Below, one piece after another: positions 1 through 6,391 of a DNA stretch of 28,800 nucleotides. The number at the start of each line of letters is the position of its first letter. Position 1 is the first letter of the stretch. A program made the translations under genes and the position numbers. The notes below the pieces were generated by a model, which was not told the origin of the DNA, did not search any database, and was given only the letters and a program-made list of their open reading frames with translations. The stretch comes from an uncultured Bacillota bacterium (GTDB lineage: Bacteria > Bacillota > Clostridia > Peptostreptococcales > Anaerovoracaceae), in assembly GCA_946545145.1 (NCBI GenBank), contig CAMNNG010000002.1, forward strand, positions 1-28,800. Reading direction: 5' to 3'.

Positions 1-255
1 GCCGTCCTTGACCGTGCCTTCAGTTGAATCGACCTGCTCGGCCTTTGCCTTGCGGTTCTCCTTGATTCTCTCGCTAACTTCCTTGTCCGTCACCTTCACT
101 GAGAAGGATTTGACTTCGAGTCCCTTGTACTTTCCGAGTTTGATGTATTCGGAAGTATCCACCCCGTTGTATGCCGTGCTCATGCCGCATCCTGTCATGA
201 CGATCATTACGCAGAGGCACACTGCGAGCGTTGCAAAAGTTTTTACTCTTTTCAT
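1..255 (-). CDS. Foldase-like lipoprotein (trigger-factor/PPIase type), N-terminal part
   Basis: The gene runs off the left edge; only the first 85 residues are visible. They begin MKRVKTF, followed by a hydrophobic stretch and a lipobox, VMTGC, with the lipidated Cys near residue 23, so the product should be exported and anchored to the outer face of the membrane. After the signal come short segments (KLGKYKGLEV, VTDKEVSERI) that resemble the start of trigger-factor-like peptidyl-prolyl isomerase lipoproteins of Clostridia. The start ATG at 255 follows AGGAGG (SD) with proper spacing. A strong 13-bp hairpin lies just upstream, between this gene and rplT. The foldase assignment rests on a short region and is moderate; the lipoprotein call is firm. 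Confidence 0.6.
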   Translation of the reverse strand, partial: MKRVKTFATLAVCLCVMIVMTGCGMSTAYNGVDTSEYIKLGKYKGLEVKSFSVKVTDKEVSERIKENRKAKAEQVDSTEGTVKDG

Positions 256-271
256 AACGCCTCCTATATGA

Positions 272-304
272 ATGTATCATCTGATAACGTCTCAGATGAT
301 ACAT
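272..304 (-). repeat. 13-bp perfect inverted repeat between rplT and the lipoprotein gene
   Basis: Arms ATGTATCATCTGA and TCAGATGATACAT flank a 7-nt loop. The hairpin has no T-run after it on either strand, so it is not a standard intrinsic terminator. It ends about 17 nt before the lipoprotein start codon, just in front of the SD, so it may be a processing site, an mRNA stabiliser or an operator. Confidence 0.7.
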
Positions 305-331
305 ATAACATTCGTTCCTTAAATTATTCTG

Positions 332-688
332 TTATTTAACAGCGTTCTTTGCTGTCTCGCACAGTTTTGCGAATGCAGCCTCATCATGGATAGCCATCTC
401 AGCCAGCATCTTTCTGTTGATCTCGATACCGGAAACCTTCAGGCCGTTCATAAGTCTGCTGTAGGAAATGCCGTTCATTCTCGCACCTGCGTTGATACGG
501 GCGATCCACATTCTTCTGTATTCTCTCTTCCTGTTCTTTCTTCCTACATATGCACTTCTGAGCGATCTCATTACAGCAGGATTGGCTGCTCTGAAGACCT
601 TGCTCTTCTGTCCGTAGAAGCCCTTTGCCTGCTTCAGTATTTTCTTATGTCTCTTGTGCGCGTTGACGCCTTTTTTTACTCTTGCCAT
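332..688 (-). CDS. rplT: Ribosomal protein L20
   Basis: A 118-residue protein of the usual L20 length, very basic at the N-terminus (MARVKKGVNAHKRHKK) with family segments such as KGFYGQKSKVFR and RRMWIARINAGAR. L20 binds 23S rRNA and is needed early in large-subunit assembly; in Firmicutes it also represses its own operon through the infC leader. This is the last gene of infC-rpmI-rplT, 18 bp after rpmI, and is preceded by GGGAGG. I see no intrinsic terminator right after the stop; the hairpin at 272-304 lacks a U-tract. Confidence 0.98.
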   Translation of the reverse strand: MARVKKGVNAHKRHKKILKQAKGFYGQKSKVFRAANPAVMRSLRSAYVGRKNRKREYRRMWIARINAGARMNGISYSRLMNGLKVSGIEINRKMLAEMAIHDEAAFAKLCETAKNAVK

Positions 689-706
689 TTGTATAAACCT
701 CCCTGC

Positions 707-904
707 TTACTGTCCCATCGATCTCTTGATTCTCTTGAGATCTGCACTTGTCAATGTCGTTGCCTTTCTGAGTCCTCTCTTTCTCTTCTGGCTCTTCTTT
801 GTCAGGATGTGACTCTTGTAAGCTTTGTTCCTCTTGAGTTTTCCGGAACCTGTTTTCTTGAATCTCTTGCATGCGCCTCTGTGAGACTTCATTTTGTTTG
901 CCAT
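707..904 (-). CDS. rpmI: Ribosomal protein L35
   Basis: A 65-residue basic protein, the usual length for L35, beginning MANKMKSHRGACKRFKKTGSGK and ending LKRIKRSMGQ. The KxxKxKxH...KRF..TGSGKxKR pattern is typical of L35 of the 50S subunit. The ATG at 904 is preceded by AAAGGAGG. The gene lies between infC (26 bp upstream) and rplT (18 bp downstream) in the conserved order, and should be co-transcribed from the infC promoter. Confidence 0.98.
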   Translation of the reverse strand: MANKMKSHRGACKRFKKTGSGKLKRNKAYKSHILTKKSQKRKRGLRKATTLTSADLKRIKRSMGQ

Positions 905-930
905 TATTATTTGCCTCCTTTAATTGATAG

Positions 931-1449
931 CTACTTGTTCGACTTCGGTGACAGGAACATCGTCAGGCTCCTGCCTTCGAATTTCGGTTTCTTTTCGACA
1001 TCAGCCACTTCACTGACACATTCAGCGAATCTGTCCATCACTTCGAAGCCGCGCGACTTGTAATCACGTTCACGGCCGCGGAAGCGGAGCGTCACTTTGA
1101 CCTTGTCTCCGTTCTTGAGGAACTTTTCGGCAGTCTTGGCTTTGACGCCTATATCGTGTTCCTCGATGAAAGTGCTGAGTCTTATTTCCTTGACCTGCGC
1201 CTGTGACTGCTTTTTTCTTGCTTCTTTTTCTCTCTTCTGCAGTTCGTAGCGATACTTGCCGTAATCGAGTATTTTGCAAACGGGTGGATCAGCATTCGGC
1301 GACACACAAACAAGGTCAAGGTTCTTCTGTTCAGAGATCCTCATGGCCTCCTCACGTGTCATGATACCGAGCTGTTCGCCTGTATCAGAGATGACCCTCA
1401 GTTTCGGGGCTCTTATCTCATCGTTGATCTGCCTGTTGTTTTTACTAAT
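931..1449 (-). CDS. infC: Translation initiation factor IF-3 (ATT start)
   Basis: IF-3 binds the 30S subunit, prevents premature 50S joining and checks start-codon and initiator-tRNA pairing. The product, about 172 residues, matches the family throughout: NRQINDEIRAPKLRVI at the N-terminal domain, then PVCKILDYGKYRYE, the basic linker, and RPxF-like C-terminal region ending SLTMFLSPKS. An in-frame ATG at 1503 exists, but it lies in the leader terminator and would add 18 residues with no family resemblance. The likely start is ATT at 1449, 7 nt after GGGAGGTG, giving (f)Met-SKNNRQINDE. An AUU start is the known device by which IF-3 limits its own synthesis in E. coli. First gene of infC-rpmI-rplT. 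Confidence 0.95.
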   Translation of the reverse strand: MSKNNRQINDEIRAPKLRVISDTGEQLGIMTREEAMRISEQKNLDLVCVSPNADPPVCKILDYGKYRYELQKREKEARKKQSQAQVKEIRLSTFIEEHDIGVKAKTAEKFLKNGDKVKVTLRFRGRERDYKSRGFEVMDRFAECVSEVADVEKKPKFEGRSLTMFLSPKSNK

Positions 1450-1456
1450 CTTAAAG

Positions 1457-1464
1457 CACCTCCC
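1457..1464 (-). promoter_or_regulatory. infC ribosome binding site deciding an ATT start
   Basis: GGGAGGTG on the minus strand sits 7 nt before ATT at 1449. No ATG, GTG or TTG lies in frame at suitable spacing, so the SD itself selects the ATT codon. Confidence 0.8.
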
Positions 1465-1469
1465 TGCAT

Positions 1470-1494
1470 AAAAATAAGCGGATAAATATCCGCT
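1470..1494 (-). terminator. Leader terminator (attenuator) of infC-rpmI-rplT
   Basis: On the minus strand AGCGGATA and TATCCGCT form a 7-8 bp hairpin with a very short loop, followed by TATTTTT. It sits between the infC promoter and the infC SD, so it can only act as an attenuator. Its 5' arm is also fully complementary to the 3' arm of an upstream hairpin (1563-1594), which allows a mutually exclusive antiterminator. Confidence 0.75.
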
Positions 1495-1562
1495 CCAAAA
1501 CAAGAAAAAACCATTGTTTTTTTAGTTCTATTGACCGAACCAGCCTGCGCCGATAAGGTGAG

Positions 1563-1594
1563 AAGCGGATAACTTCTTCTTCAGTTACCCGCTT
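1563..1594 (-). promoter_or_regulatory. infC leader hairpin 1 (alternative partner of the attenuator)
   Basis: AAGCGGGTAAC pairs with GTTATCCGCTT (one G-U pair) around a purine-rich loop, right at the predicted 5' end of the transcript. Its 3' arm contains TATCCGCT, which can pair instead with the AGCGGATA arm of the leader terminator. By analogy with the Bacillus infC leader, L20 is the likely effector; that part is inference. Confidence 0.65.
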
Positions 1595-1623
1595 ATGATA
1601 TAACCTATAGGTCTGTTTGTCAA
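1595..1623 (-). promoter_or_regulatory. Promoter of infC-rpmI-rplT
   Basis: Minus-strand TTGACA (1618-1623), a 17-nt spacer and TATCAT (1595-1600) make a near-consensus sigma-A promoter. It lies just past the 3' end of the superoxide reductase gene. Transcription would start a few bases before or within hairpin 1, giving an untranslated leader of about 140 nt. Confidence 0.85.
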
Positions 1624-1631
1624 GAAATATT

Positions 1632-1946
1632 TTACAGTTCCTTTTTCCACAGTCCGTGAAGATTGCATAGCTCATATACAGCTACCGGTATCGATCCGTC
1701 CAGGTCGAATACAGCCTTCGGCGCATCGCCCGGAGCAAGTACTTTCATCTGCCCTCCGTCCTCTGTTTCAAGATAGATGAACTGGATATAATGCGCATCC
1801 AGCATCGGATGCTCGACTTCGCCAACTGTGACCGTGACAATGTTGCCGTCGATCTCTACTGCCGGAACATGCTTCTCAAAAGCAGCATCCTCAGTGTTTG
1901 CGGTCAGCTCGATCTGTGGCTCCCCTTTTAACAATTTGAATGACAT
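1632..1946 (-). CDS. Superoxide reductase (neelaredoxin/desulfoferrodoxin iron domain)
   Basis: A 104-residue single-domain protein. It should reduce superoxide to hydrogen peroxide in the cytoplasm without releasing oxygen, a typical anaerobe defence. The Fe(His)4Cys centre is readable: EKHVP (residues 24-28, with the Glu-Lys pair and first His ligand), HPM (His46), HYI (His52) and CNLHGLW (Cys94, His97). The N-terminal rubredoxin-like domain of desulfoferrodoxin is absent, so this is the one-iron class. ATG at 1946 follows GGAGGAGAAAA. The gene is divergent from lexA and has an extended -10 promoter; no Fur- or PerR-like box was recognised. Confidence 0.92.
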   Translation of the reverse strand: MSFKLLKGEPQIELTANTEDAAFEKHVPAVEIDGNIVTVTVGEVEHPMLDAHYIQFIYLETEDGGQMKVLAPGDAPKAVFDLDGSIPVAVYELCNLHGLWKKEL

Positions 1947-1987
1947 TTTTCTCCTCCATTTTTTCAGTGTGTGCTTTCCTTGTTCAG

Positions 1988-1996
1988 ATTATAGCA
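1988..1996 (-). promoter_or_regulatory. Extended -10 promoter of the superoxide reductase gene
   Basis: TGCTATAAT on the minus strand is a perfect extended -10 element about 42 nt before the start codon. No good -35 is visible. It lies back to back with the lexA control region. Confidence 0.6.
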
Positions 1997-2030
1997 TATA
2001 ACTATTACCAAGAAAAAGATAGTAAATAAA

Positions 2031-2042
2031 GAACATGCGTTT
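2031..2042 (+). promoter_or_regulatory. SOS (LexA) box upstream of lexA
   Basis: GAACATGCGTTT fits the Gram-positive LexA box pattern GAAC-RNRY-GTTY. It overlaps the predicted -35 element, so bound LexA would block its own promoter. Confidence 0.75.
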
Positions 2043-2068
2043 ACATTTTGTTCTTTTTATGATATCCT
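2040..2068 (+). promoter_or_regulatory. Promoter of lexA and the B3/B4-domain gene
   Basis: TTTACA (2040-2045), 17-nt spacer, TATCCT (2063-2068). The -35 overlaps the SOS box. The -10 is a moderate match, as is common for regulated promoters. Confidence 0.55.
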
Positions 2069-2083
2069 TATTCCAAACAAAGT

Positions 2084-2095
2084 GAACATATGGTC
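2084..2095 (+). promoter_or_regulatory. Second, weaker SOS-box candidate
   Basis: GAACATATGGTC differs from GAAC-RNRY-GTTY at one position. It lies downstream of the -10, between promoter and lexA start. Paired boxes ahead of lexA are common in Firmicutes. Confidence 0.4.
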
Positions 2096-2118
2096 CATGA
2101 TCGAAAAGGAACAGGAAA

Positions 2119-2763
2119 ATGAAGAATATAAAAGAAAGAGAAAAGAACATACTTTCATTTATGAAAAAAGAGATACGCCAGAAAGGATATCCCCCGACAG
2201 TCAGGGAGATCTGCCAGGCTCTCGGTATCAAATCGACATCGACGGTCCACAAGGATATCGAAAACCTCGTCAATGCCGGCTACATCATCAAAGACCCGTC
2301 AAAGCCCAGGGCGCTCAACATCGTTGACGATGTGCCCAACGCAGACGGATTCAAAAAGGACGGCGTTGAGAGGACTGATGTCGTTGACATCCCCATCGTC
2401 GGCAGCATCGCAGCCGGAACACCTATCCTTGCGGAGCAGAACATAGAGGAGAGCTTCCCTCTTCCGGCGAGATACGTATCCAGAGGAGCCGACAACTTCA
2501 TGCTCAAGGTCAAGGGCGAGAGCATGGTCGAAGCAGGTATAATGGACGGCGATCTCATTCTGGTAGAACAGCAGAGCACCGCGCGCAACGGCGATATAGT
2601 AGTTGCAATGATAGACGGCTTTGAGAGCGAGGCCACAGTCAAGACATTCTACAGAGAAGACGACCACGTTCGTCTCCAGCCCGAGAATTCATCGATGTCC
2701 CCCATCATCGTCAAGGACGTCACCATTCTCGGTAAGGTAAGAGGCGTATTCAGATATTTCTAG
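2119..2763 (+). CDS. lexA: LexA repressor (SOS regulator, self-cleaving)
   Basis: A 214-residue protein with an N-terminal winged helix-turn-helix (about 1-65; GYPPTVREICQALG and STSTVHKDIENL) and a C-terminal S24 autoprotease domain. The cleavage site is Ala99-Gly100 in SIAAGTP; the nucleophile is Ser135 in GESM and the general base Lys175 in ATVK. When RecA filaments form on damaged DNA, LexA cuts itself and SOS genes are derepressed. Two candidate LexA boxes precede the gene, so it should autoregulate. The ATG at 2119 follows a modest SD (AAAGGAACAGGAAA). A B3/B4-domain gene follows after 13 bp and should share the transcript. Confidence 0.97.
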   Translation: MKNIKEREKNILSFMKKEIRQKGYPPTVREICQALGIKSTSTVHKDIENLVNAGYIIKDPSKPRALNIVDDVPNADGFKKDGVERTDVVDIPIVGSIAAGTPILAEQNIEESFPLPARYVSRGADNFMLKVKGESMVEAGIMDGDLILVEQQSTARNGDIVVAMIDGFESEATVKTFYREDDHVRLQPENSSMSPIIVKDVTILGKVRGVFRYF

Positions 2764-2776
2764 GAGGAAAGACTAC

Positions 2777-3487
2777 ATGACAAGATTCGTAACGACAGAT
2801 GCTTTCTGGGAGATCTTCCCGGACACGAAGATCGGTATAGTAACGGCAAAAGGCATATCGAACGGGATATCCGACGAAACAGCTGCAAAGATCAAAAGCG
2901 ATCTCGAAGCAAGCTTCGCGAAATCGAAAGAATATCTCACAGCCGATGTCTTCAGCGAAAACAGCGTTATCGCAGTATGGCGCGAGGCCTTCAGAAAGTT
3001 CAAGACCAAAAAAGGCGTCCGCTCCTCTATCGAGGCGATGCTGAAGAGAGTCGACAAGGGAAACCCTGTCGGCAGCATCAATCCCATAGTCGACATATAC
3101 AACGCAGTATCTCTCTCCTTCGCCCTTCCTGTCGGCGGAGAGGATATAGACCACTTTGCAGGAGACCTTCTTCTCACTGTAGCTGAAGGCGGAGAAGACT
3201 TTCTGGCGCTCGGCGATGAAGAGCCGCAGCCCGCTCTTCCGGGAGAGGTCATCTACAAGGACGACCTGGGCGCTGTCTGCAGATGCTGGAACTGGCGCGA
3301 CGGACAGAGGACGATGCTTACTGACGATACGGTCAACGCCTTCCTCATCATAGAATGCGTCGACCCCTCAAGAGAAGACGACCTCAAGGCTGCGATCGAA
3401 ACGCTTGCCGAAAAGACTGCCGCCTATCTCGGAGCTGAGACGAAGATCCAGATCGTGGACAAAGACAACAAAGAGATCGAGATATAG
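2777..3487 (+). CDS. Stand-alone B3/B4 domain protein (PheRS beta-like)
   Basis: A 236-residue protein resembling the free-standing B3/B4 domain family (COG3382), related to the editing module of the phenylalanyl-tRNA synthetase beta chain. Typical segments are REAFRKFKTKKGVRSSIEAM (about 70-89), NPIVDIYNAVSL (about 102-113), a central PVGGEDID, and CRCWNWRDGQRT (about 169-180). In PheRS this fold hydrolyses mischarged Tyr-tRNA; the role of solo versions is not settled, and a trans-editing or tRNA-related role is inference. The ATG follows AGGAGGAAAG within 13 bp of lexA, so the two genes form an operon and this one may be damage-inducible. A terminator follows. Confidence 0.85.
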   Translation: MTRFVTTDAFWEIFPDTKIGIVTAKGISNGISDETAAKIKSDLEASFAKSKEYLTADVFSENSVIAVWREAFRKFKTKKGVRSSIEAMLKRVDKGNPVGSINPIVDIYNAVSLSFALPVGGEDIDHFAGDLLLTVAEGGEDFLALGDEEPQPALPGEVIYKDDLGAVCRCWNWRDGQRTMLTDDTVNAFLIIECVDPSREDDLKAAIETLAEKTAAYLGAETKIQIVDKDNKEIEI

Positions 3488-3520
3488 ATCACGGACATAT
3501 ATCGACATACATCATACAAG

Positions 3521-3547
3521 AAAAACTGCAGGCATCTGCAGTTTTTT
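3521..3547 (+). terminator. Bidirectional terminator between convergent genes
   Basis: CTGCAG-GCAT-CTGCAG flanked by AAAAA and TTTTTT. It works in both directions, ending the lexA transcript on the plus strand and, on the minus strand, the methyltransferase transcript that stops at 3570. Confidence 0.9.
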
Positions 3548-3569
3548 ATTTCGCATTATCGGTTTGTTC

Positions 3570-4844
3570 TTATGAGATTATTAGCTGTGACTCAAGGCCG
3601 AATATGTCGGAGACGACTATGCTGATCTTCCCTTCGCTTCCTACGCTTGCTTCAAGGTCGATAGCGCCCTTCGTCTTCACTCTATATATCGCAGGCTCCT
3701 GTACGGATCCGTCATATCCGGGATCTATGCTGACCGACTCGATAAGGGCAAGCCCGTCCTCCGGCGTCATATCCCGGAACAGAGCCTCGTCCTTTTCATT
3801 GAGATCGATATATGTAAGGTCCGGAGTGTAGCCGGTGATTTTTATATCCCTGCCGTCTTCCGAGGTGGTGACTTCGGCATCGATCTTTCCGCCTCCGCTG
3901 TAATCCTCGCCGGCGTAATAGATGAACTTGGCTCCTTCGTCATAGAGACGCTTTTTAGTGATGCTGATCGCAAGCTTTCCTGTATCGCAGGCGAAGAAGC
4001 GTCTGCCGCTCTTTGCTGCGCACACCGGGAGCGTTCCCGAACCACAGAACAGATCGGCGCAGATGTCGCCCTCGGCTGAAGAACATCTGATTATCCTGTC
4101 GAGGAGGGCTTCAGGCTTCTGAGTAGCATACCCGGTCCTCTCCGATGACGTCCTTCCGACCATGTCTATCGCCCAGACGTCCTTCATGTTGACGAGCGTA
4201 TACCAGCCGTTCTCGTCCTCATATTCATCGACGCCTTTGAAGTGATACGGCTTCATCCCGCGGTTATATGACTTTTCCTTCGGAATGTCGAAGTAGTGGT
4301 CTTTGGACGAGCCGTACATCAGTATCGTATCGTGCTTTCTGGCGAAGTGCTTCTTCGAGCTTCCGCCCGACTTGTACTGCCAGATGATCTCATTGATGAA
4401 GTTCTCGCGGCCGAAGATCTCATCCATGCAGATCTTCATGTAATGGACGAAGTGCCAGTCAAGATGAAGGAAGACGCTTCCCTGCGGACTGACCAGGCTC
4501 TTCGCGCCCCAAAGAGCGCTGCAGAGCATCCTGATGTAGCCTTCCTCATCGTTCGTCCACCTGTCGGAGTAAGCATGATGGCTGATGCTCTTTCCGCCCG
4601 GTCCGCTGAGCCTCGCTGAGTAGTCGCTTCCTGAGAGGAACGGCGGGTCCATATAGATGGTGCTGATCTTGCCTGCAAGACCTTTCGAAAGCAGGAACTT
4701 CGAGAAAGAAATACTGTCACACAAAGCAAGCATGCTGCCGCTGCTTCCGTTCTTTTCATGGACGGTCAGCTCGGGCACGCCTGCTTCTTCAAATGCTGCT
4801 CTGCTCTCTTCGATCAGACGCGGAAGGTCCGCAAGAAGACTCAT
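3570..4844 (-). CDS. DNA methyltransferase, beta class (solitary)
   Basis: A 424-residue S-adenosylmethionine-dependent N6-adenine or N4-cytosine DNA methyltransferase. Motif IV, MDPPF (65-69), comes before motif I, DLFCGSG (264-270), with the motif X-like TQKPEALLDRII just ahead of it; this order defines the beta class (Mod subunits and similar). The region between, about 155-235, should hold target recognition. Past about residue 305 is a 120-residue C-terminal extension of strand-rich character that I do not recognise. No restriction endonuclease or specificity gene is adjacent, so it may act in epigenetic marking rather than restriction. The ATG at 4844 follows GGAGGATAGATA, 24 bp after the amidase gene; last gene of the Nudix-amidase-methyltransferase run. 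Confidence 0.85.
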   Translation of the reverse strand: MSLLADLPRLIEESRAAFEEAGVPELTVHEKNGSSGSMLALCDSISFSKFLLSKGLAGKISTIYMDPPFLSGSDYSARLSGPGGKSISHHAYSDRWTNDEEGYIRMLCSALWGAKSLVSPQGSVFLHLDWHFVHYMKICMDEIFGRENFINEIIWQYKSGGSSKKHFARKHDTILMYGSSKDHYFDIPKEKSYNRGMKPYHFKGVDEYEDENGWYTLVNMKDVWAIDMVGRTSSERTGYATQKPEALLDRIIRCSSAEGDICADLFCGSGTLPVCAAKSGRRFFACDTGKLAISITKKRLYDEGAKFIYYAGEDYSGGGKIDAEVTTSEDGRDIKITGYTPDLTYIDLNEKDEALFRDMTPEDGLALIESVSIDPGYDGSVQEPAIYRVKTKGAIDLEASVGSEGKISIVVSDIFGLESQLIIS

Positions 4845-4868
4845 TATCTATCCTCCAACAATAATCAA

Positions 4869-5675
4869 CTAGTAAAGCTCCGGTCTCATAGCGCTGAGGA
4901 TCGGAAGCTCTTCTCTTACGCTCGCTATTCTGTCGGTATCTACGTCGCAGTAGATTATGCCTTCGTTCTCATCTATCGTATCGATGATGACGCCGAAGGG
5001 ATCGCTTACTGTCGAGTGGCCCCAGGCCTTGAACTTGCAGTCCGGGTCTCTGGCCGGCTGGACACCCATGAAGTATACCTGGTTGTCCGTAGCCCTCATC
5101 CTTATCGAAAGCTCCCAGTGCGCCGGACCTGTCGTCAGGTTGAAAGCGGCAGGAAGCACGATGACCTCAGCGCCCTCTTTGACCATCTTCCTCGAGAATT
5201 CGGCGAACCTGATATCGAAGCAGATGGCTACGCCTATCTTTCCAAACTTCGTGTCGACGACTGTCGCCTTGTCTCCGCGGCCGACATAGTTCGATTCAGT
5301 GAACGTGATGCCGCCCTTGATGTCTACATCGAAGAGATGGGCTTTTCTGTGCTTTCCGATGAGGTTACCTTCAGGATCGAAGACGTAGCATGTGTTGTAC
5401 ACCTTATCTCCGTCCTCTTCCGGCATGCTGCCGCCGAAAATGTATACGCCGAGCTCCTTTGCGAGATCCGCCATCATCGTGAAGGTCTCTCCGCCCTGAG
5501 GCTCCTTGTTCTTCGCGAAGAGTTCGCCTATGTACGGGCATGTCCACATCTCCGGAAATACAAGCACTTCTGCTCCGCCTGCAGCAGCTTCACGCGCCGC
5601 CTTTTCAAAGCGTTCACGGCTCACCCTGATATCTTCCGAAGGCATCATCTGACAGCCTGCGATCCTGTATATCAT
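4869..5675 (-). CDS. Carbon-nitrogen hydrolase (nitrilase superfamily, omega-amidase-like)
   Basis: A 268-residue single-domain amidase. The catalytic triad is Glu42 (FPEMW), Lys111 (GKHRKAHLFD) and Cys152 (AICFDIRF). The KxHLFDxDI segment and the length resemble Nit2/omega-amidases, which hydrolyse alpha-ketoglutaramate or succinamate, so a role in metabolite repair or nitrogen recycling is plausible; the exact substrate cannot be read from sequence. The start overlaps the Nudix stop by 4 bp (ATGA), with AAAGGAG as SD inside the Nudix gene, indicating translational coupling. Pairing with a Nudix hydrolase fits a housekeeping repair operon. Confidence 0.9.
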   Translation of the reverse strand: MIYRIAGCQMMPSEDIRVSRERFEKAAREAAAGGAEVLVFPEMWTCPYIGELFAKNKEPQGGETFTMMADLAKELGVYIFGGSMPEEDGDKVYNTCYVFDPEGNLIGKHRKAHLFDVDIKGGITFTESNYVGRGDKATVVDTKFGKIGVAICFDIRFAEFSRKMVKEGAEVIVLPAAFNLTTGPAHWELSIRMRATDNQVYFMGVQPARDPDCKFKAWGHSTVSDPFGVIIDTIDENEGIIYCDVDTDRIASVREELPILSAMRPELY

Positions 5676-6295
5676 GGTCTTTCTCCTTTCATCACTTCGA
5701 CAAAGTCATGGACGAGTCTTCCTGTAAGACCCCAGATGATCTTGTCTTCATATTCATATATCGGTATATCGTTCTTGGCCTTTGCCCATTTGTAGCCTTT
5801 GGGGAATTTGATCTTTTCGTATGGGAAATCATCGCTCACCTTCTGGATGACCGATGCCTGCTCTATATCCGGTTCGTTGTTCATGAAGAAGGATAGGGGC
5901 ACGGTGAAGATCTCATCGACCTCATCCTCGCTGATGTGCATATCGTCTATCTTGATAAGGCCGATATAGCTGTAGAGCAGTATGTTTGCGTGGGACTGGA
6001 GACTGTCAGCCTTGTTGATGATCGTTATATCCTTCCTCTCGATGCCGAGCTCCTCCATGGTCTCCCTGATCGCGGCCTGCATGGGCGTCTCGCCATCCTC
6101 GATAGCGCCTCCGGGGAAGCAGACCTCTCCCGGCTGCCTGTCGAGCTTCGACGATCTCAGCTCGAAAAGAAAATGAAGACCGTCTTCAAATTCGACCAGC
6201 GGCATCAGGATCGAGTAGCTCCTGTGCTTGCCGACAAAACCGGGCCTTCTGTGTGTATACACTTCACATATATCGTCTATAGTGATATCTTTCAT
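5672..6295 (-). CDS. Nudix hydrolase, coenzyme A pyrophosphatase-like
   Basis: A 207-residue protein with an intact Nudix box: Gly63, Glu69 and RETMEELGI (77-85), the glutamates that bind the catalytic divalent metals. Directly before it lies LDRQPGEVCFPGG, which resembles the extra motif of the CoA/acyl-CoA diphosphatase subgroup (NudL/YeaB type), so cleavage of CoA or a derivative into phosphopantetheine and adenosine 3',5'-bisphosphate is the best guess. The ATG at 6295 follows AGAGGAAAGTC. It overlaps the downstream amidase by 4 bp. No clear promoter lies between it and the terminator at 6341-6370, so it may depend on read-through or an unrecognised start. Confidence 0.85.
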   Translation of the reverse strand: MKDITIDDICEVYTHRRPGFVGKHRSYSILMPLVEFEDGLHFLFELRSSKLDRQPGEVCFPGGAIEDGETPMQAAIRETMEELGIERKDITIINKADSLQSHANILLYSYIGLIKIDDMHISEDEVDEIFTVPLSFFMNNEPDIEQASVIQKVSDDFPYEKIKFPKGYKWAKAKNDIPIYEYEDKIIWGLTGRLVHDFVEVMKGERP

Positions 6296-6340
6296 GACTT
6301 TCCTCTTCCCGCAGCAAAAGCTTACGGCCCCTGCTGCGTT

Positions 6341-6370
6341 TTAAAAAAGGCGATGCACCCGGCACCGCCT
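6341..6370 (-). terminator. Terminator after the P-loop gene
   Basis: On the minus strand AGGCGGTGC and GCATCGCCT pair (9 bp, one G-U) around CGGGT, followed by TTTTT. It separates the P-loop gene from the Nudix gene. Confidence 0.85.
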
Positions 6371-6391
6371 GCTTTGTTATTGACTTCGTTC

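Noticed and set aside
386..1063. 225-residue plus-strand frame antisense to rplT and rpmI
   Set aside because: Overlaps three certain ribosomal/translation genes, with no SD and low-complexity Cys/Ser/Leu content.
1450..1503. ATG-started 18-residue N-terminal extension of IF-3
   Set aside because: The extension is encoded by the leader terminator and SD; the family begins at the ATT codon at 1449.
3570..6295. Restriction-modification or phage-defence island around the methyltransferase
   Set aside because: Neighbours are Nudix and amidase housekeeping genes; no nuclease, helicase, integrase or composition shift is seen.
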